Below are positions 1-11,900 of a stretch of 64,000 nucleotides of DNA, piece by piece. This DNA is from Aporrectodea caliginosa (lineage: Eukaryota > Annelida > Clitellata > Crassiclitellata > Lumbricidae), in the NCBI GenBank assembly GCA_020284085.1, contig JACEVL010000031.1, positions 670,959-734,958 of the forward strand. The letters are read 5' to 3'. A program made the translations under genes and the position numbers. Every line of letters begins with the position of its first letter. The stretch's first letter is position 1. The notes beneath the pieces were generated by a model, which was not told where the DNA came from, searched no databases, and was given only the letters and a program-made list of their open reading frames with translations.

Positions 1-419
1 TCGTTGATAAACTTGCTCATGTTGTTCACGGTTGCACAGAGTGAATACGGAAGCCCGGTTACGAAGAACTGTTGACCCTCAGAGGTTATGTGCACCTCCG
101 AGTACAGTGTCGTTCTTTCTAGCTTCACCCACATGTACGAAACATGGATATCTTCAGGAATAACGTACGTCTTGACTTCGAGGATTGCAATCGCACCTTC
201 CAACCACTGTGTACTCATTTTCACATCTTCCGGAGTACCTACCAACAACCAGTCAACCAGAACGCTGCTCACTTGTCTGTGACTCAAGAGAACTTTGCTG
301 AGATGGAGTTCGACGTGGGAACGCCAACGCTCCATGAGAAAATCGTGTATGTGAACATTCACACTTATCTTCATCTGATCCTTGTAGCAGAGAGTGTCAT
401 TTCCTTTTGTATCGGCCAT
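1..419 (-). CDS. Unrecognised protein, 5' coding part (runs off the left edge)
   Basis: On the minus strand an ATG at 419-417 opens a frame with no stop to base 1, giving 139 codons. The predicted start reads MADTKGNDTLCYKDQMKISV and continues with mixed hydrophobic and charged residues. I see no signal peptide, long hydrophobic helix, coiled coil or family motif that I recognise. Synonymous codons look mixed and the frame is long for AT-rich DNA, so coding is likely but not certain. An intron may interrupt it. It would be transcribed away from the intermediate-filament gene that starts about 5 kb to the right, so the two would be divergent neighbours. The function is unknown. Confidence 0.45.
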   Translation of the reverse strand, partial: MADTKGNDTLCYKDQMKISVNVHIHDFLMERWRSHVELHLSKVLLSHRQVSSVLVDWLLVGTPEDVKMSTQWLEGAIAILEVKTYVIPEDIHVSYMWVKLERTTLYSEVHITSEGQQFFVTGLPYSLCATVNNMSKFIN

Positions 420-1276
420 TGAATTTCGAAGGAAATGCAAAATGGTGCGGCTGTTTCACCTGCCAATGAAAAATTTCACAAAGTATGAATTAATAGCTGC
501 GTTAAAAAATATATCAACGTGACGTTGTGGGATCGGCATCTAATAAATTAGAATCTTGCATTTATGTATCGCCATGACAATGCTATTTATCAGAGGCGCT
601 CCCAGCCCAAATCAGTCAGTTTTCAAGTGTTGTCAGAAAGTACCTGCAGAATTCCGTACAGATCTAAGTGGAGGCTATTTCAGATGGATGGATCAGCCAC
701 TAATAATAAGGCGCGACGACGCATTGTCTTAGTGCATGCAAAAGGCACCACTTAAGAGTTAATCACAAGAATTGGCTGTAATCGGCACTAATATTTAACA
801 GTATGAACATTTGATTAATATGAGTGTTCGTGATAGTACAATTTAAACCCCATTAGATTAAATGTAGAAAACATACCAACCAGTTTTCTTCGTTTATGAT
901 GGAATTTGTTTCACGATCGATCAACGGGGATTTTGTTTTCGATTTTCGATATACTGTAGTTGTTGACCCTCCTCGCATACGTCAAATCCTGTGCTTCTGT
1001 GTCTTCTTAGACCACGTTAAGGCAGCAATGCCACACCTTTAGAGTGTACAGACCTTGTTAGGTCAGCGATTACTGACGATGAAAGGATTGTTGACTATTA
1101 ATTCGTTTTCGCCCATGTAGAAAGCCGCGGTGGACCCTATTCGTCATTTAGAAGGAGTTGCTTTGATCGAAATGAAAGATTAATCCATTGCTGGATGGAA
1201 CTTTCAAGAGAAAAAGTCTTATTCTGTATTAAATAAATATTTAAACTGGCAGTAGGTAGAAGGGAGCAACTCCTCT

Positions 1277-1419
<143 letters not shown>

Positions 1420-2529
1420 TTCTGGCAACCGGACTCAGATCTTCCCTTGACGTTTCTGGACAAACCCTCTGACTCGACGTAGCGCTCATGCATAGGCTGA
1501 TGCGCTGCGCTTAGTTTTAGAATAGCACTTCAGAAGTTTGACGCTTACGACTGGGCCTACCATACGATTTCGAAGGTCATACCCTAGTTTCAAAATGGCA
1601 AGGACCCGGCTTTATATTAATGTCACCGGAAAGTAGAAGCGAAGGTCAAGAAGAAGCGGAACTCTGGTGAGTCTTGGATCAAAGTAATTGCAAATGTAAT
1701 TAGTAACTTCTAATGCACCGGTTTCTAATACACAAGGCATCAACCTATGGCACTCCAATACCAAGATCAGGTCCAGAAGACCAGTCCGCTAAGACGGAGA
1801 GGAAGTCCATGGATGATTAAGCAACTTGAAATGGGTAAGTCATAAGTTGAGGACGAAATGATCCAAGTAACTGAGGACAAGTAAAACGAAATAGAAATCA
1901 CAAGATCTTATAAAAAAAATACAAGAGAAGTAACTTAATTGTTGTTGTTGTTGACCGTTTGATCTAAATTGTTTTGCTCAATTTTTCAGCATTTCATTCA
2001 CTAAGAATCAACAAAACAAATGGTTAACAAGTAAAAATGCCCTAAACGTTCAGCAAATCGCTTCTGATTTAAAACAAAACACTCGCAGTATTTCTGTTTA
2101 AATGCTAACCCATGTATTCCTACACTCCTACATAATTCCTATAAGTTCAGTACCGATTAACAAGGGAAATTTTAAAACCTGACTGTTTATCGTTCAGAAA
2201 GAAACGTCGAATTAAATTTTTTGAAATTGGGATGGCCAACGGCATTTTCACGAAGCTTCAAACAGTTCGGCTTCTAATTATTGAGCTCAGCTGGCCATCC
2301 AGAAACGAAATATGGTTTTTGCATTGTAAGTCTTTGTTAGTCAATTTAATTCGCAAGATGTCCTCAGTTAAAAGTAGGCCTACTCAACACTAAAACAACT
2401 TGTAATAATTTTTAAATTATTCGCAAAGTTCAAAACTTCTCCTAAAACATTGGGTGACCAATAAAAATGAGCCGCATGAATATTTATTTCATATGTTGTT
2501 GTTCAAGCCAAGTCGAAATCATTTGTGCA

Positions 2530-2900
2530 CAGAATCTCTCCCATCAAATCTCTACTCGACAGCAGTCATTGTGGCGATGGGCAATAAATGGTCTTCATTG
2601 TCTTGGGTCATTTCTCAAGTCCAGTGTTCCCTCAATATTAGTCCCAGTGATGTTACGGCCTCATTTATATTATCTATCCAGCGTAGCCTTGGTCTGCCTT
2701 TCATTTTTTCCTTCGAATCTTGCATACGCAGTGTGCATAGGATTCTGTCACCAGGCATTAGCTCTAGGCCTACATGTTCAAACTATCGCAGTCTTCGTTG
2801 AAAGACTTTATCTAGCAGAATCGTTTGGATCCCTAATGATAGATAGTCTCATGTCCTCATTTTTCTGTAGTTTTGCTAAGTATATATATGGTGGTGGGCT
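2530..2900 (-). pseudogene. Non-LTR retrotransposon reverse-transcriptase remnant
   Basis: Minus-strand translation gives a degenerate version of the region after the RT domain typical of RTE/L1-like elements: a motif resembling RRLRWFGHV, a spacer, then GRPRLRWIDNIN. Stops and frame breaks interrupt it. A similar remnant lies at 26490-26735. Confidence 0.55.
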
Positions 2901-3834
2901 TTCGCAGCAACACGCTTCAAAGCAATAACAACCTTGTGATACTAGCATGTCCCAATTTTTTATTCTTCACCTATGGGTATAACCTCTAACTTTTTCTCCG
3001 AAATAGAACTAAGTAAGTAAGTATATAAACCAACAGTTGCTACATATCCGCACTTTGGTGAACTGATGTTTCAGATTCCAAACACTGACTATAAATAGTA
3101 TATTTGGATTATTGACTACTAATTGAGTGTATATTAGGCCTATTGTGTAATCTGGGATGGTCTGAAACCTATCTGGAGATTGACCTGGCATTAAAAATGA
3201 CCTTAAACTGACCTAAAACTGACCTCAAAGCCTGGCTGTCGCACATCTTATTTCCTCAATGGCGTCTGTGAACAATCTGGTCTCCCTGATTCAAATGAAA
3301 ACCTGTTCACTGCTTTAAAATCTTGAACATCACTGGCTGATTATTATTATTGATAATGTAAAGCGCTGGAAAACTTATGCATGTACCATAAAATTAATGC
3401 CGCACTGCTGCTGTGAAATCTCAAAAACTAGTAAGCATGCTCCATCTTAGATCTTTGCCGCCCAGTGTCCGACGTTGCAGCGCGTAGGCACTTCGTTCTA
3501 CGACGAGGGGTGAGCTCCTAGTTCCACGGGCACGCTTGGCTATTAAGCAGTGCCGTGCTTTTCGGTTGTGGGACCTTCCACCCAGTGCTGTAGTGGTAAA
3601 ATGAGAGGTGAGTACACGCTACACAGTATAGCCGGAATGAATGAATGAATGAATAGCCATAGCCTATCAGTTGGTCCGGAAAAATTTTCGGATGACCTTT
3701 TTTTTTGCTTTCTCGTCTTTATTGGCACAGAAACCCTCATTTTGCGCCCCCTGTTACGCCACTGTAGCGCGCTCTGTACAGGCGAGTATACTAAAGAAAA
3801 ACTTTTGTGAGGTGAGTACACGCTGTATACCCGC

Positions 3835-4060
3835 GTATACCCTCGTCTACAGCCCTGCTTCCACCTGGAATGACCTCCCGCTTAAGCTCCGCTCTTTACT
3901 TGTGAGCCAACCGGCAGGGTTCTAGAGTCCCTCAAGTCTTTTTTCTTTAGTCGTGGCTGTGCCGGGAGCGCTTCTGAGTAGCTTCTTGAAGAGGTGCTAT
4001 ATAAATGCTCTGAATGAATGAATGAATGAATGAATGAATGAATGAATGGAAAACTTATAC
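3835..4060 (+). mobile_element. 3' end of a non-LTR retrotransposon with (GAAT)n tail
   Basis: A short frame reads STWNDLPLKLRS, matching the C-terminal WN-LP-LR motif of non-LTR reverse transcriptases. It is followed by the recurring 3' segment with GGGAGCGC, CTATATAAAT and a (GAAT)n tail. The same tail recurs at 10455-10750, 28690-28770 and 44200-44285. Confidence 0.6.
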
Positions 4061-4136
4061 ATGTACTATAAATATTCATGTATGTAATACAAAAACTAGT
4101 AAGCATGTAACTTAGAGCATAATAGTAGGGCAGAGA

Positions 4137-4360
4137 AGATAAGGTAGGGTAGGGTAGGATAGGGTAGGGTTGGGTAGGATAGATTAGGGTAGGTTAGGGT
4201 TGAATTCAACAGGGCCGGGCAACGCAGGATAGAGTGTGGAAGCCAAACTAGGTCATGGTAGGGTATGGTAGGGTGGAACACGGCTTTGTATGGCAGGCCA
4301 CGACAGGGTATGGTAAGACAAGGCAGGGTAGGGTATGGTAGGGTAGGGTAGAGCAGAATA
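4137..4360. repeat. Degenerate GGGTA minisatellite
   Basis: Irregular tandem repeats of GGGTA and TAGGG-like pentamers in two blocks, 4137-4200 and 4255-4360. The unit is five bases, unlike the animal telomere hexamer TTAGGG. Confidence 0.7.
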
Positions 4361-4416
4361 GGACAAAGCATCCAGGCACAGTCGGGTAGCGATAAGTCCC
4401 ACCCTGCCAACAAGTA

Positions 4417-4936
4417 CACAGGGTGGCTCAATAAAAAAATGCCCCACACGACAAAATGCTATTTCTTCGCAACCAATTGATATTCTTCTACCAAAATTTC
4501 AGAATTTATAGGAAAAAGCTTTTACAAAAATCCTTGAAAGTTTCGCTGAAAATGTTTTATTTCCTCAAAACTTACAGCTATTAAAATATTCTTTTCCGTA
4601 TTTTCAAAATTACGGGACAAAATCTGTGAAAGCTGGGGGGGGTGTACACTTCGAACATGCTTTGAGATAAACTGTTTAGCAGATATCTGAAATCGGAATG
4701 AGTGGTGAAGTTATTTGACATTGAAAATTGCAATTTACTGTTAATTTTTCTCCCTAATTTTGAAAATATGGAATAGAAAATTTAATAGCTGTAATTTTTG
4801 AGGCAATGAAACGTTTTCGGTAAAATTTATAGATTGTTTGAAAATCTTTCCTCTGTAAATTCTAGAAAAATCTAAATTGCTTGCGAAGAAATTGTATTTT
4901 GTCTGGTGGGACATATTATATTGAGCCACCCTGTAG
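4417..4936. mobile_element. MITE-like element with inverted ends of about 55 bp
   Basis: The left end begins ACAGGGTGGCTCAATA and runs on through a segment that includes ATTTCTTCGCAACC. The right end is its inverted counterpart and finishes TATTGAGCCACCCTGT at about 4934. The interior of roughly 400 bases is AT-rich and non-coding. The ACAGGGTGG termini resemble Tc1/mariner-type MITEs; I could not fix a target-site duplication. Confidence 0.65.
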
Positions 4937-5411
4937 TTCTTAAATAGGCGTTTGCCTGTTGATCAACAGCAGAGAGCACAATAAAAGAGAAACGTTGCTT
5001 TGGCTACATGTGCTAAAGCAGTCACGGTAACAAGTCTATTCACAGTCGATGCAAAGGTGATCATTATGAGCTAAATAGGTCACAGTTTCTACGGTTGACT
5101 CAAATCTCAGCCAAATGGACAAAGCCTTCGTCAAAGGCGTCGCCTCTGGGCTACGAAGACTGCCTTTCTGAAAGGCGACATCTTCTCATAAGCACTAGCA
5201 ATGAAAGACCTAAACGATGCACAGCTGGTCACGGGACCATGACGAGAACCACAAACACCACCGATGCGGCCACGTGATCATAGCAGATGATTTCGGGTTT
5301 GAAGTTCAAGGAGCAGAACGTGTTCGTGAGTTAAAGTTCCCGTAAAACACCGAGGTAAAGTATCGCATTTCACGGATATTTACCTCGACGGATATAACTG
5401 GAAAAGAAGCC

Positions 5412-5935
5412 ATGGCTACCGATTCAACCGCCAATACCTCGTACACCGTCAGGGAGACCACGACCTTTGAGTCCAGTTCTCGACCGGCGTCTCATGGGCG
5501 AAATCTGGTCATCAACCGGACTAGCTCGTCCTATGGCCAGGGTGGCCGCAGCTCTTTGGCCGTGGAGAAGAGCACCCGGCCTTCCAGCGTCTACCAGTCC
5601 GTTCCAGAAGGCACCTATTCGACGCTGGTGACTAGCGGAGCGAATGATGTCAAGGAATCGCGCGAACAGGAGAAACGGGACATGCAGGACCTCAACAGTC
5701 GATTTGCCAACTACCTGGATAGAGTCAGGACCCTCGAGGCTCTGAACCGTACCCTGGCCGATGAGCTGGAGAAGCTGAGGGTCAAGTGGGGTCAGGATAC
5801 GGCCCAGATCAAGATCATGTTCCAGGCCGACCTGGACGATATAAGGCGAGAGCTGGATGAAGTACTCAAGGCAAAGGCCAGGCTTGAGGTCAGGTCATCG
5901 ACAGTTGAAGCAGAAATCGAGGATCTACGTTTTCT
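5412..5935 (+). CDS. Filament gene exon 1: head, coil 1A, start of coil 1B
   Basis: Encodes residues 1-175. Donor GTAAGG follows after two bases of codon 175. It includes the conserved coil 1A motif and the linker KLRVKWGQ. Confidence 0.9.
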
Positions 5936-8900
5936 GTAAGGAAATAACTGGACTGTTCTAACGAATTATATAGCGCCACTATCATAATATAATCTAATGA
6001 CTTCTGTAATGCCGTTACCATAATGTATGTATTTATGTATGAATGTATCTCAACACTTACATGTATAGCGCGTTTTAAGAATCCTACAAAGCGCTATAAC
6101 AAGGCTATCTAAGATATCTTTAAAGGTGAGTCTTAAGATAAGCTAAAATGTAAAAACAAGCATCAAGCGATGGTAGCTTCAAGCGAATCCGTTGTCATGG
6201 CAATGAGCCGCCAATGGACGAATCCCAAGCGATCCTGGATGATAAAGTGGAACGCATCGTAAGGCTTGTCGTTTGCCTTTAACCCTACGCTGGTGGTAAT
6301 AAATCTACAAATTGCACTGCATGGCGACAGATATACATTTGCGTAAACAACATGCCCAGATTCGTTACACAGAGTCGAACTCACACCGCACAATCACTGG
6401 CAAAGCGTGTCACCGATTGATCACCTTGTCGCACATTAAGTAAAACGAAGGGTGGACTAAAATTTGGGATGAAGAGCCTTTTGGAGGTACTCAAAAGACG
6501 CCAAAATTTTCTGTTATTAATTCTTTTTATTAATTTCACTTGTAACGGGAAAGGCGCAAGAGTGACAGAAGTACGCGAACGACCTGTCCAGGGTCATGTG
6601 CTCAGCAGATTTGATCCATCAATCGTTAGGTCACAGCCCCAGCTTGCTACCTGTTATCTTGCATAACAACATCAGTATGAAATTAAACCTGTGTAATAGC
6701 TGTGGCAATAATAGATCATTAGGCTGGGCTGATATTAGACTTGGACAATAATAGACTTAGTTCAGACTTGGTCTTTAGTAAACAGCTTGAGTCCTGAACT
6801 GCTGGAGATTGATAGACTTCGTTTAGAAAGTCTTTGAAAAGATCATCAGGCCAAATTTTCTTTCACACGGCTACGACTGAAGACGTTGTTGTCTGCGTCG
6901 TAAATTTTACAGGACTGAATGACTTGACTGACTGCAGCCCAACCATGCGAAACGGTCTGAAGTCTTCAACGCCGTCAAACGCTGAACGGCCTCTTATGCA
7001 TAACTGACAGTGTTATTCGTAATTTACGACCATTAGTCTGCTTGCTCTATACCCTACATTGAGTTGTATGAGTTATACGTAACGTATACCGCATACATCA
7101 ACTCAATGTATGTAGGGTTAAAGCGTAACTTATAACTCACACATCAACTCACTGTAGGGTGTAAAGCAGACTAATATCTTAAATTCCGAATAGAACTATT
7201 ATAATACGTTTCCCTGTTTTGAACCTCCTCCTCTTGGAACGGTCTTCTGTTGTGCATACGTAGGCTATAATTGTTGTAGGCTATTCCAATCTGCTCAACT
7301 TGCATTTCCTAACTCCAGTCTAACCACGCACTTGTTTTGATCAATAAGATGACTACAACGTTTCTGCAGCGTTTTGAAATGCACTAAGAGACGCCGTGTT
7401 AAGTGTCTGGAAAGATACATGAAACCATCCTTACTACTAAGCGTATCCATGTAATGAATGTAATGTAAATCTTCGAAAATTTCACTGCGCCGCATAAGAC
7501 AAGTCAGGGAGACCAGCCTCAATCACCAACGCTATATCAAATCAAGTCCGCAATATCCAGGCTGCTCTGTTCATTCCGATGCTCGGTCAAAATTCGGGAG
7601 GTCAAGCCGATCGAGAAGTTCAATGCGTTCGGCTTGGAAGCAATTAGGTTCGAATGTTCCTTGAAAAGACGAAAAAATCAATTGCAAATATAAATGTAAA
7701 TGTTTTTATTTAGTGACCATAGTACATGGCCTCGACCCTGCTTATTTTTCAATGAATTGATCGGGTGAGATCCTTCACCACCGCTGCCCGTTTGAATGGG
7801 CACCACCCCATTATAGGATCCCTCGTGTACGGACCGTACTAGCCCACTTGATTAGACCTATCAAGTTTCGTATTTATTCCGTTCTAGCAGAGTGCAAAAT
7901 ATTGCATTTTATAACGGGATGGTTCCTTATTTTTGATACTACTAGGTCTAAACAAATAGCCTAACGAAGGCATCTTTAATGTTTAAAAATTTCCTTTAGT
8001 GCCCCCGTACATCTTCAAAGTTACCGAACGATATATGCATAATGTAGAATAGATACGCCTGGGGAAAGCTAGAGTACGTTTGACAATAGGACTCTATGTA
8101 TAAGCCTACATTCCTTTACATACAGGCTCTCACTTAACACAGGCATATTGTCGTATTAAGGCACACCGCCACAGAGCACGCGTCTGTGTTATTACGACCT
8201 GTTTATAGTAGGGTCGAGTAGAATATATACACAAGCACGCGTGCACAGAGATGAATACAAACAACTTGTACATCGATACGTAGACGCAAAGATATGTTTG
8301 CACAAATAATGCGGGACAGCGTGAGTTTTGTAGTGTGGGCGTCGGCATAAATCTTAACACATACCTGGTTTTATTAACCGTGACTGGGCAATGAGAATGC
8401 CGTGTTTTAAATGCTTCGCTTTCATCGCCATGTTGTGGTTTAAAGGGTCAACACTATCAAACGCTTTGCATTTGAATCACCCCGTTGAAATGACGCACGT
8501 AGGGCCTAGATTTATGATAGGATGGCATTTAAGAAAACTCTAAGATCTGCCACCACTCTATCCGAGTTTGTACTAAATCTATTTTGCACTTCTTAAATTT
8601 GTAAGTAGGGGATTTTCAAATTACATGTGAATTTTATTGTATTGTACGAAGAATAAGCAGAAATATATAAAGACAGAGAGCAGCAGAGAGAGCAAAAGAC
8701 ATAGAGAAAGACAGACAGATAGGCAGACAGAGACATTGACAGATACTGGACAGACAGACAGAGTATGAGAGAGACAGGCAGAGTAAGACAGACAGACAAA
8801 GACCCTTCATTAAGGTTGTTCGTCAAACAGCAGTATCTAGAAGTATTATGTAGCGACATTTTGCTGCATATGCCTGGTATCGTTGACTCAATAAATAACC

Positions 8901-11900
8901 TAATAATGATTAATACCCAAATGCCTATAGAATATGGTCACCTGAAACATTAAGCCAAATTGAGCGACCCTTTATTAAGGTTGTTCTTCAAACAGCTATG
9001 TCTAGAATGTTCGAAGTAAGTAGCAGCATTTTTGGTGATTTTATCTGATATCGTTGGCTCAAAAAAATAGTCTAAGTTTAATATGATAAATATCCAGAAG
9101 CAGTCTGATAAGATGTTGGTGGAATGTAAAAGCTTGAAACGGTATCGTATTATATTGTAGGCCCTATCGTATTCTACTTTACTATATTGTAATTTATTGT
9201 TGGCCTAGTAACTGTACAACTGCATTTTATTATGCTGATTGCATGTTACCGTTTCTGCTTTAAAATGCCAATTGTATTGACAACATGGATCGTAATTTTT
9301 TGTATGATATTGCATTGTATAACATAACGATCGCATAGTTTTGTAATAAAGTTTTCCATACGGTACCTTTCAAAATTATTGCATTGCATAGCAGTAAATC
9401 GTAGCATCTACCACCCAAATGTATTGTATTGCATATTTGCTAAGTACTTTTGTTGGATGGATGTCGTTAGGACGAGTTATCGTCGCCAGTAGAGGCTCGA
9501 ACCCTCCGCGTTAAAAGCCAAGCGATTTCATGAGGAAATGGTACTTTATTTTTTGACCCTACGTACCAGTCGTACCTGTAATGTAACGAAGGCATGTTTA
9601 ATAATAAAAAAATTCCTTAAGTGGAACCTTTCAAAATTATGAAGAAGAAGAAGATATGCATAATGTAGATAGGCTATAATTATGCCTATAGAGAGCCAAA
9701 GCAATTTAAAGATAAAACCAGCGGAGATGTTTTTTACAGGTGGGAGGATGTGATTCGGGTAACAGTTATAAACAACGAGAAGTTCGTGGCTCAGAGTCTC
9801 CTCATCCTTGATTACGAGTCTCAGCTTCAGCGGCTGAGAAAAAACATCGATAACATTGAAAAGGATCGGGACAAGACAATCGCTACCATCGCCCAAGTGG
9901 ACGAAACATTGACCGCAGTTAGGAAGGTAGAACTCAAAGTCATCAACATTACGCTAATTTAGTACCATCAGTATACAAGGCGTTCACCATTCATAGTTTG
10001 CATAGTATTGTGTTGTATTGCCTCCTCTCTCTGTCTCTGTCTCTGTCTGTCTGTCTCTCTCTGGTCTCTGTCTCTGTTTGTCTGTCTCTCTCTGTCTCTG
10101 TCTCTGTTTGTCTGTCTCTCTCTGGTCTCTGTCTGTTTGTCTGTCTCTCTCTGTCTCTGTCTCTCTTTGTCTGTCTCTCTCTGGTCTCTGTCTCTGTTTG
10201 TCTGTCTCTCTCTGTCTCTGTCTCTGTTTGTCTGTCTCTCTCTTGTCTCTGTCTCCTCTGTATGTTCGTAATCGTAATTAACCCTCCAAATTTCTGAGGC
10301 GCTACTCTAAAGCTAAGAGCAGGACACTAGCTTATTCGCGAGCGCTGCGTCGAGTCAGAGGGGTTGTCCAGACAGTTATCAACTGAAGATATAAGTCCGG
10401 TTGCCAGAGAGACCAGAGAGAAGAAGCAGCCACGATTAGCTTTAGAATAGCGCTTTATAAATTTAAACTACTATTAACATTCGTGCCATGTGATAACTCT
10501 CTGCATGGACATGGTCTTCTCTCTGTGCCTTTTGCTCGCATCTCCACCAAGCAGAGCCGTGCGTTCTCTGTGGTTGCCCCTCAACCTGGAATGGCCTCCC
10601 TCTGGTCCTCCGCTACATTCCTAGAACCCCTTCTCAGACATTCCTCTCTCAACTTAAAATGGTCCTATTTGGCCGCGCTGGGGTTGGGAGCGCCTCTGAG
10701 TAGTTCCCTTGAAAAGGCGCTATATAAATTCAAGTAATGAATGAATGAATATTACAAAGCGAGTGCCTTTCTTTCTATGTGATATTCACCTTTTCTCAGA
10801 GCACAAAAGTTTTCTTCTAAGGACTAGAATTAACCTGTAAATATATACCATTTTATTTGATAATAGTTTCCCTTCAAGAAGCGAGGTAATCAAACTTTTG
10901 AAGGAGGGCAGCATTAAATAGAGTTGTATTGTATTATTGAAATAATAAACATTGTCAGGTGTTTTCTTACTTTATTGAGCAAATTTGTCTTGTAATTAGA
11001 AAAAACTGCACTCCTCTATTACAGATAATAACAGTTATTCACAGCCTCTATTAGGATTTCTGTGTCGTGTTGTTTTGCAGAACCTTGACGATGAAACGTT
11101 GGGTCACATCGACAACGAGCACAGAGCACAAACAGTGGAGGAGGAAATCGAGTTTCTCAAGAGACTCCATGAACAGGTCATTATCATTTATTTTATTGCT
11201 ATTACTATGAGGCTACTACTATTGTTACTGCTATGGGTCATATGTGGAAACATATTGTCGCGCTGGCGCGGTGTCGACTGAAGCACAGTGCTGATACAGA
11301 ACAGTGTGAGCATTGTGTTGAGATTGGTCCCTTCAGTGAATCATCTTTGCGTGCAGGTCATACTGTTATCTAGTCGAAGAAAACTGGTTCAAGTTTAAGT
11401 TTATACAAACTTTCGCTCAAGAAACAGAAATGCGTATAGTTTATTGCTACCTGGAACGCATAAAATACAATTTGATTGGTAGGCTATCTGTCGAGCTTTT
11501 GACGGAATCCAACGCAAAACATCCACAAAAACAGACATCTAAGCCAGATAATATTTGAGAGCTACTTGCGAATAAGTTAAGGTCGACACATAATAAAACG
11601 CCTTCTAAGTATCTCATAAAACGCTGTCTGCTCTTCTACGTTAAAGTTGCGAAAGGTCACCTAGAGCATAAAGTTCATCAATAAGCTAGCCTAAAACTAC
11701 TAAGATAACTTGGATCTACATTTATATTTCTGGACAACCCGGGCACCCCTCTGACTCAACGCAGAGATCGTGAATAAGCTGGTACCTTGCTCTCAGCTTT
11801 AGAGTGTCGCCTTGGGTATTTGGAGTTTACGATTACGATTACAATGACTAAATGTGTGACCACTGTCGAGCCCCTGCATACACGCGGAGCTCGACCAATG

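Larger units (their letters stand above)
5936..9739 (+). other. Filament gene intron 1
   Basis: About 3.8 kb with no coding signal. It contains a foldback at 7034-7173, a diverged tandem duplication at 8795-9095 and short scattered repeat fragments such as GCGCTATAA motifs near 6065. Confidence 0.8.

Noticed and set aside
4137..4360. Interstitial telomeric repeat
   Set aside because: The unit is GGGTA, not TTAGGG, and is irregular.
5095..5277. 60-codon frame upstream of the filament gene
   Set aside because: No similarity and a stop before the filament ATG; likely upstream or untranslated sequence.
9998..10297. Leu/Ser/Cys-rich frames in all three plus frames
   Set aside because: Open in several frames at once because the TGTCTC repeat lacks stops; not coding.
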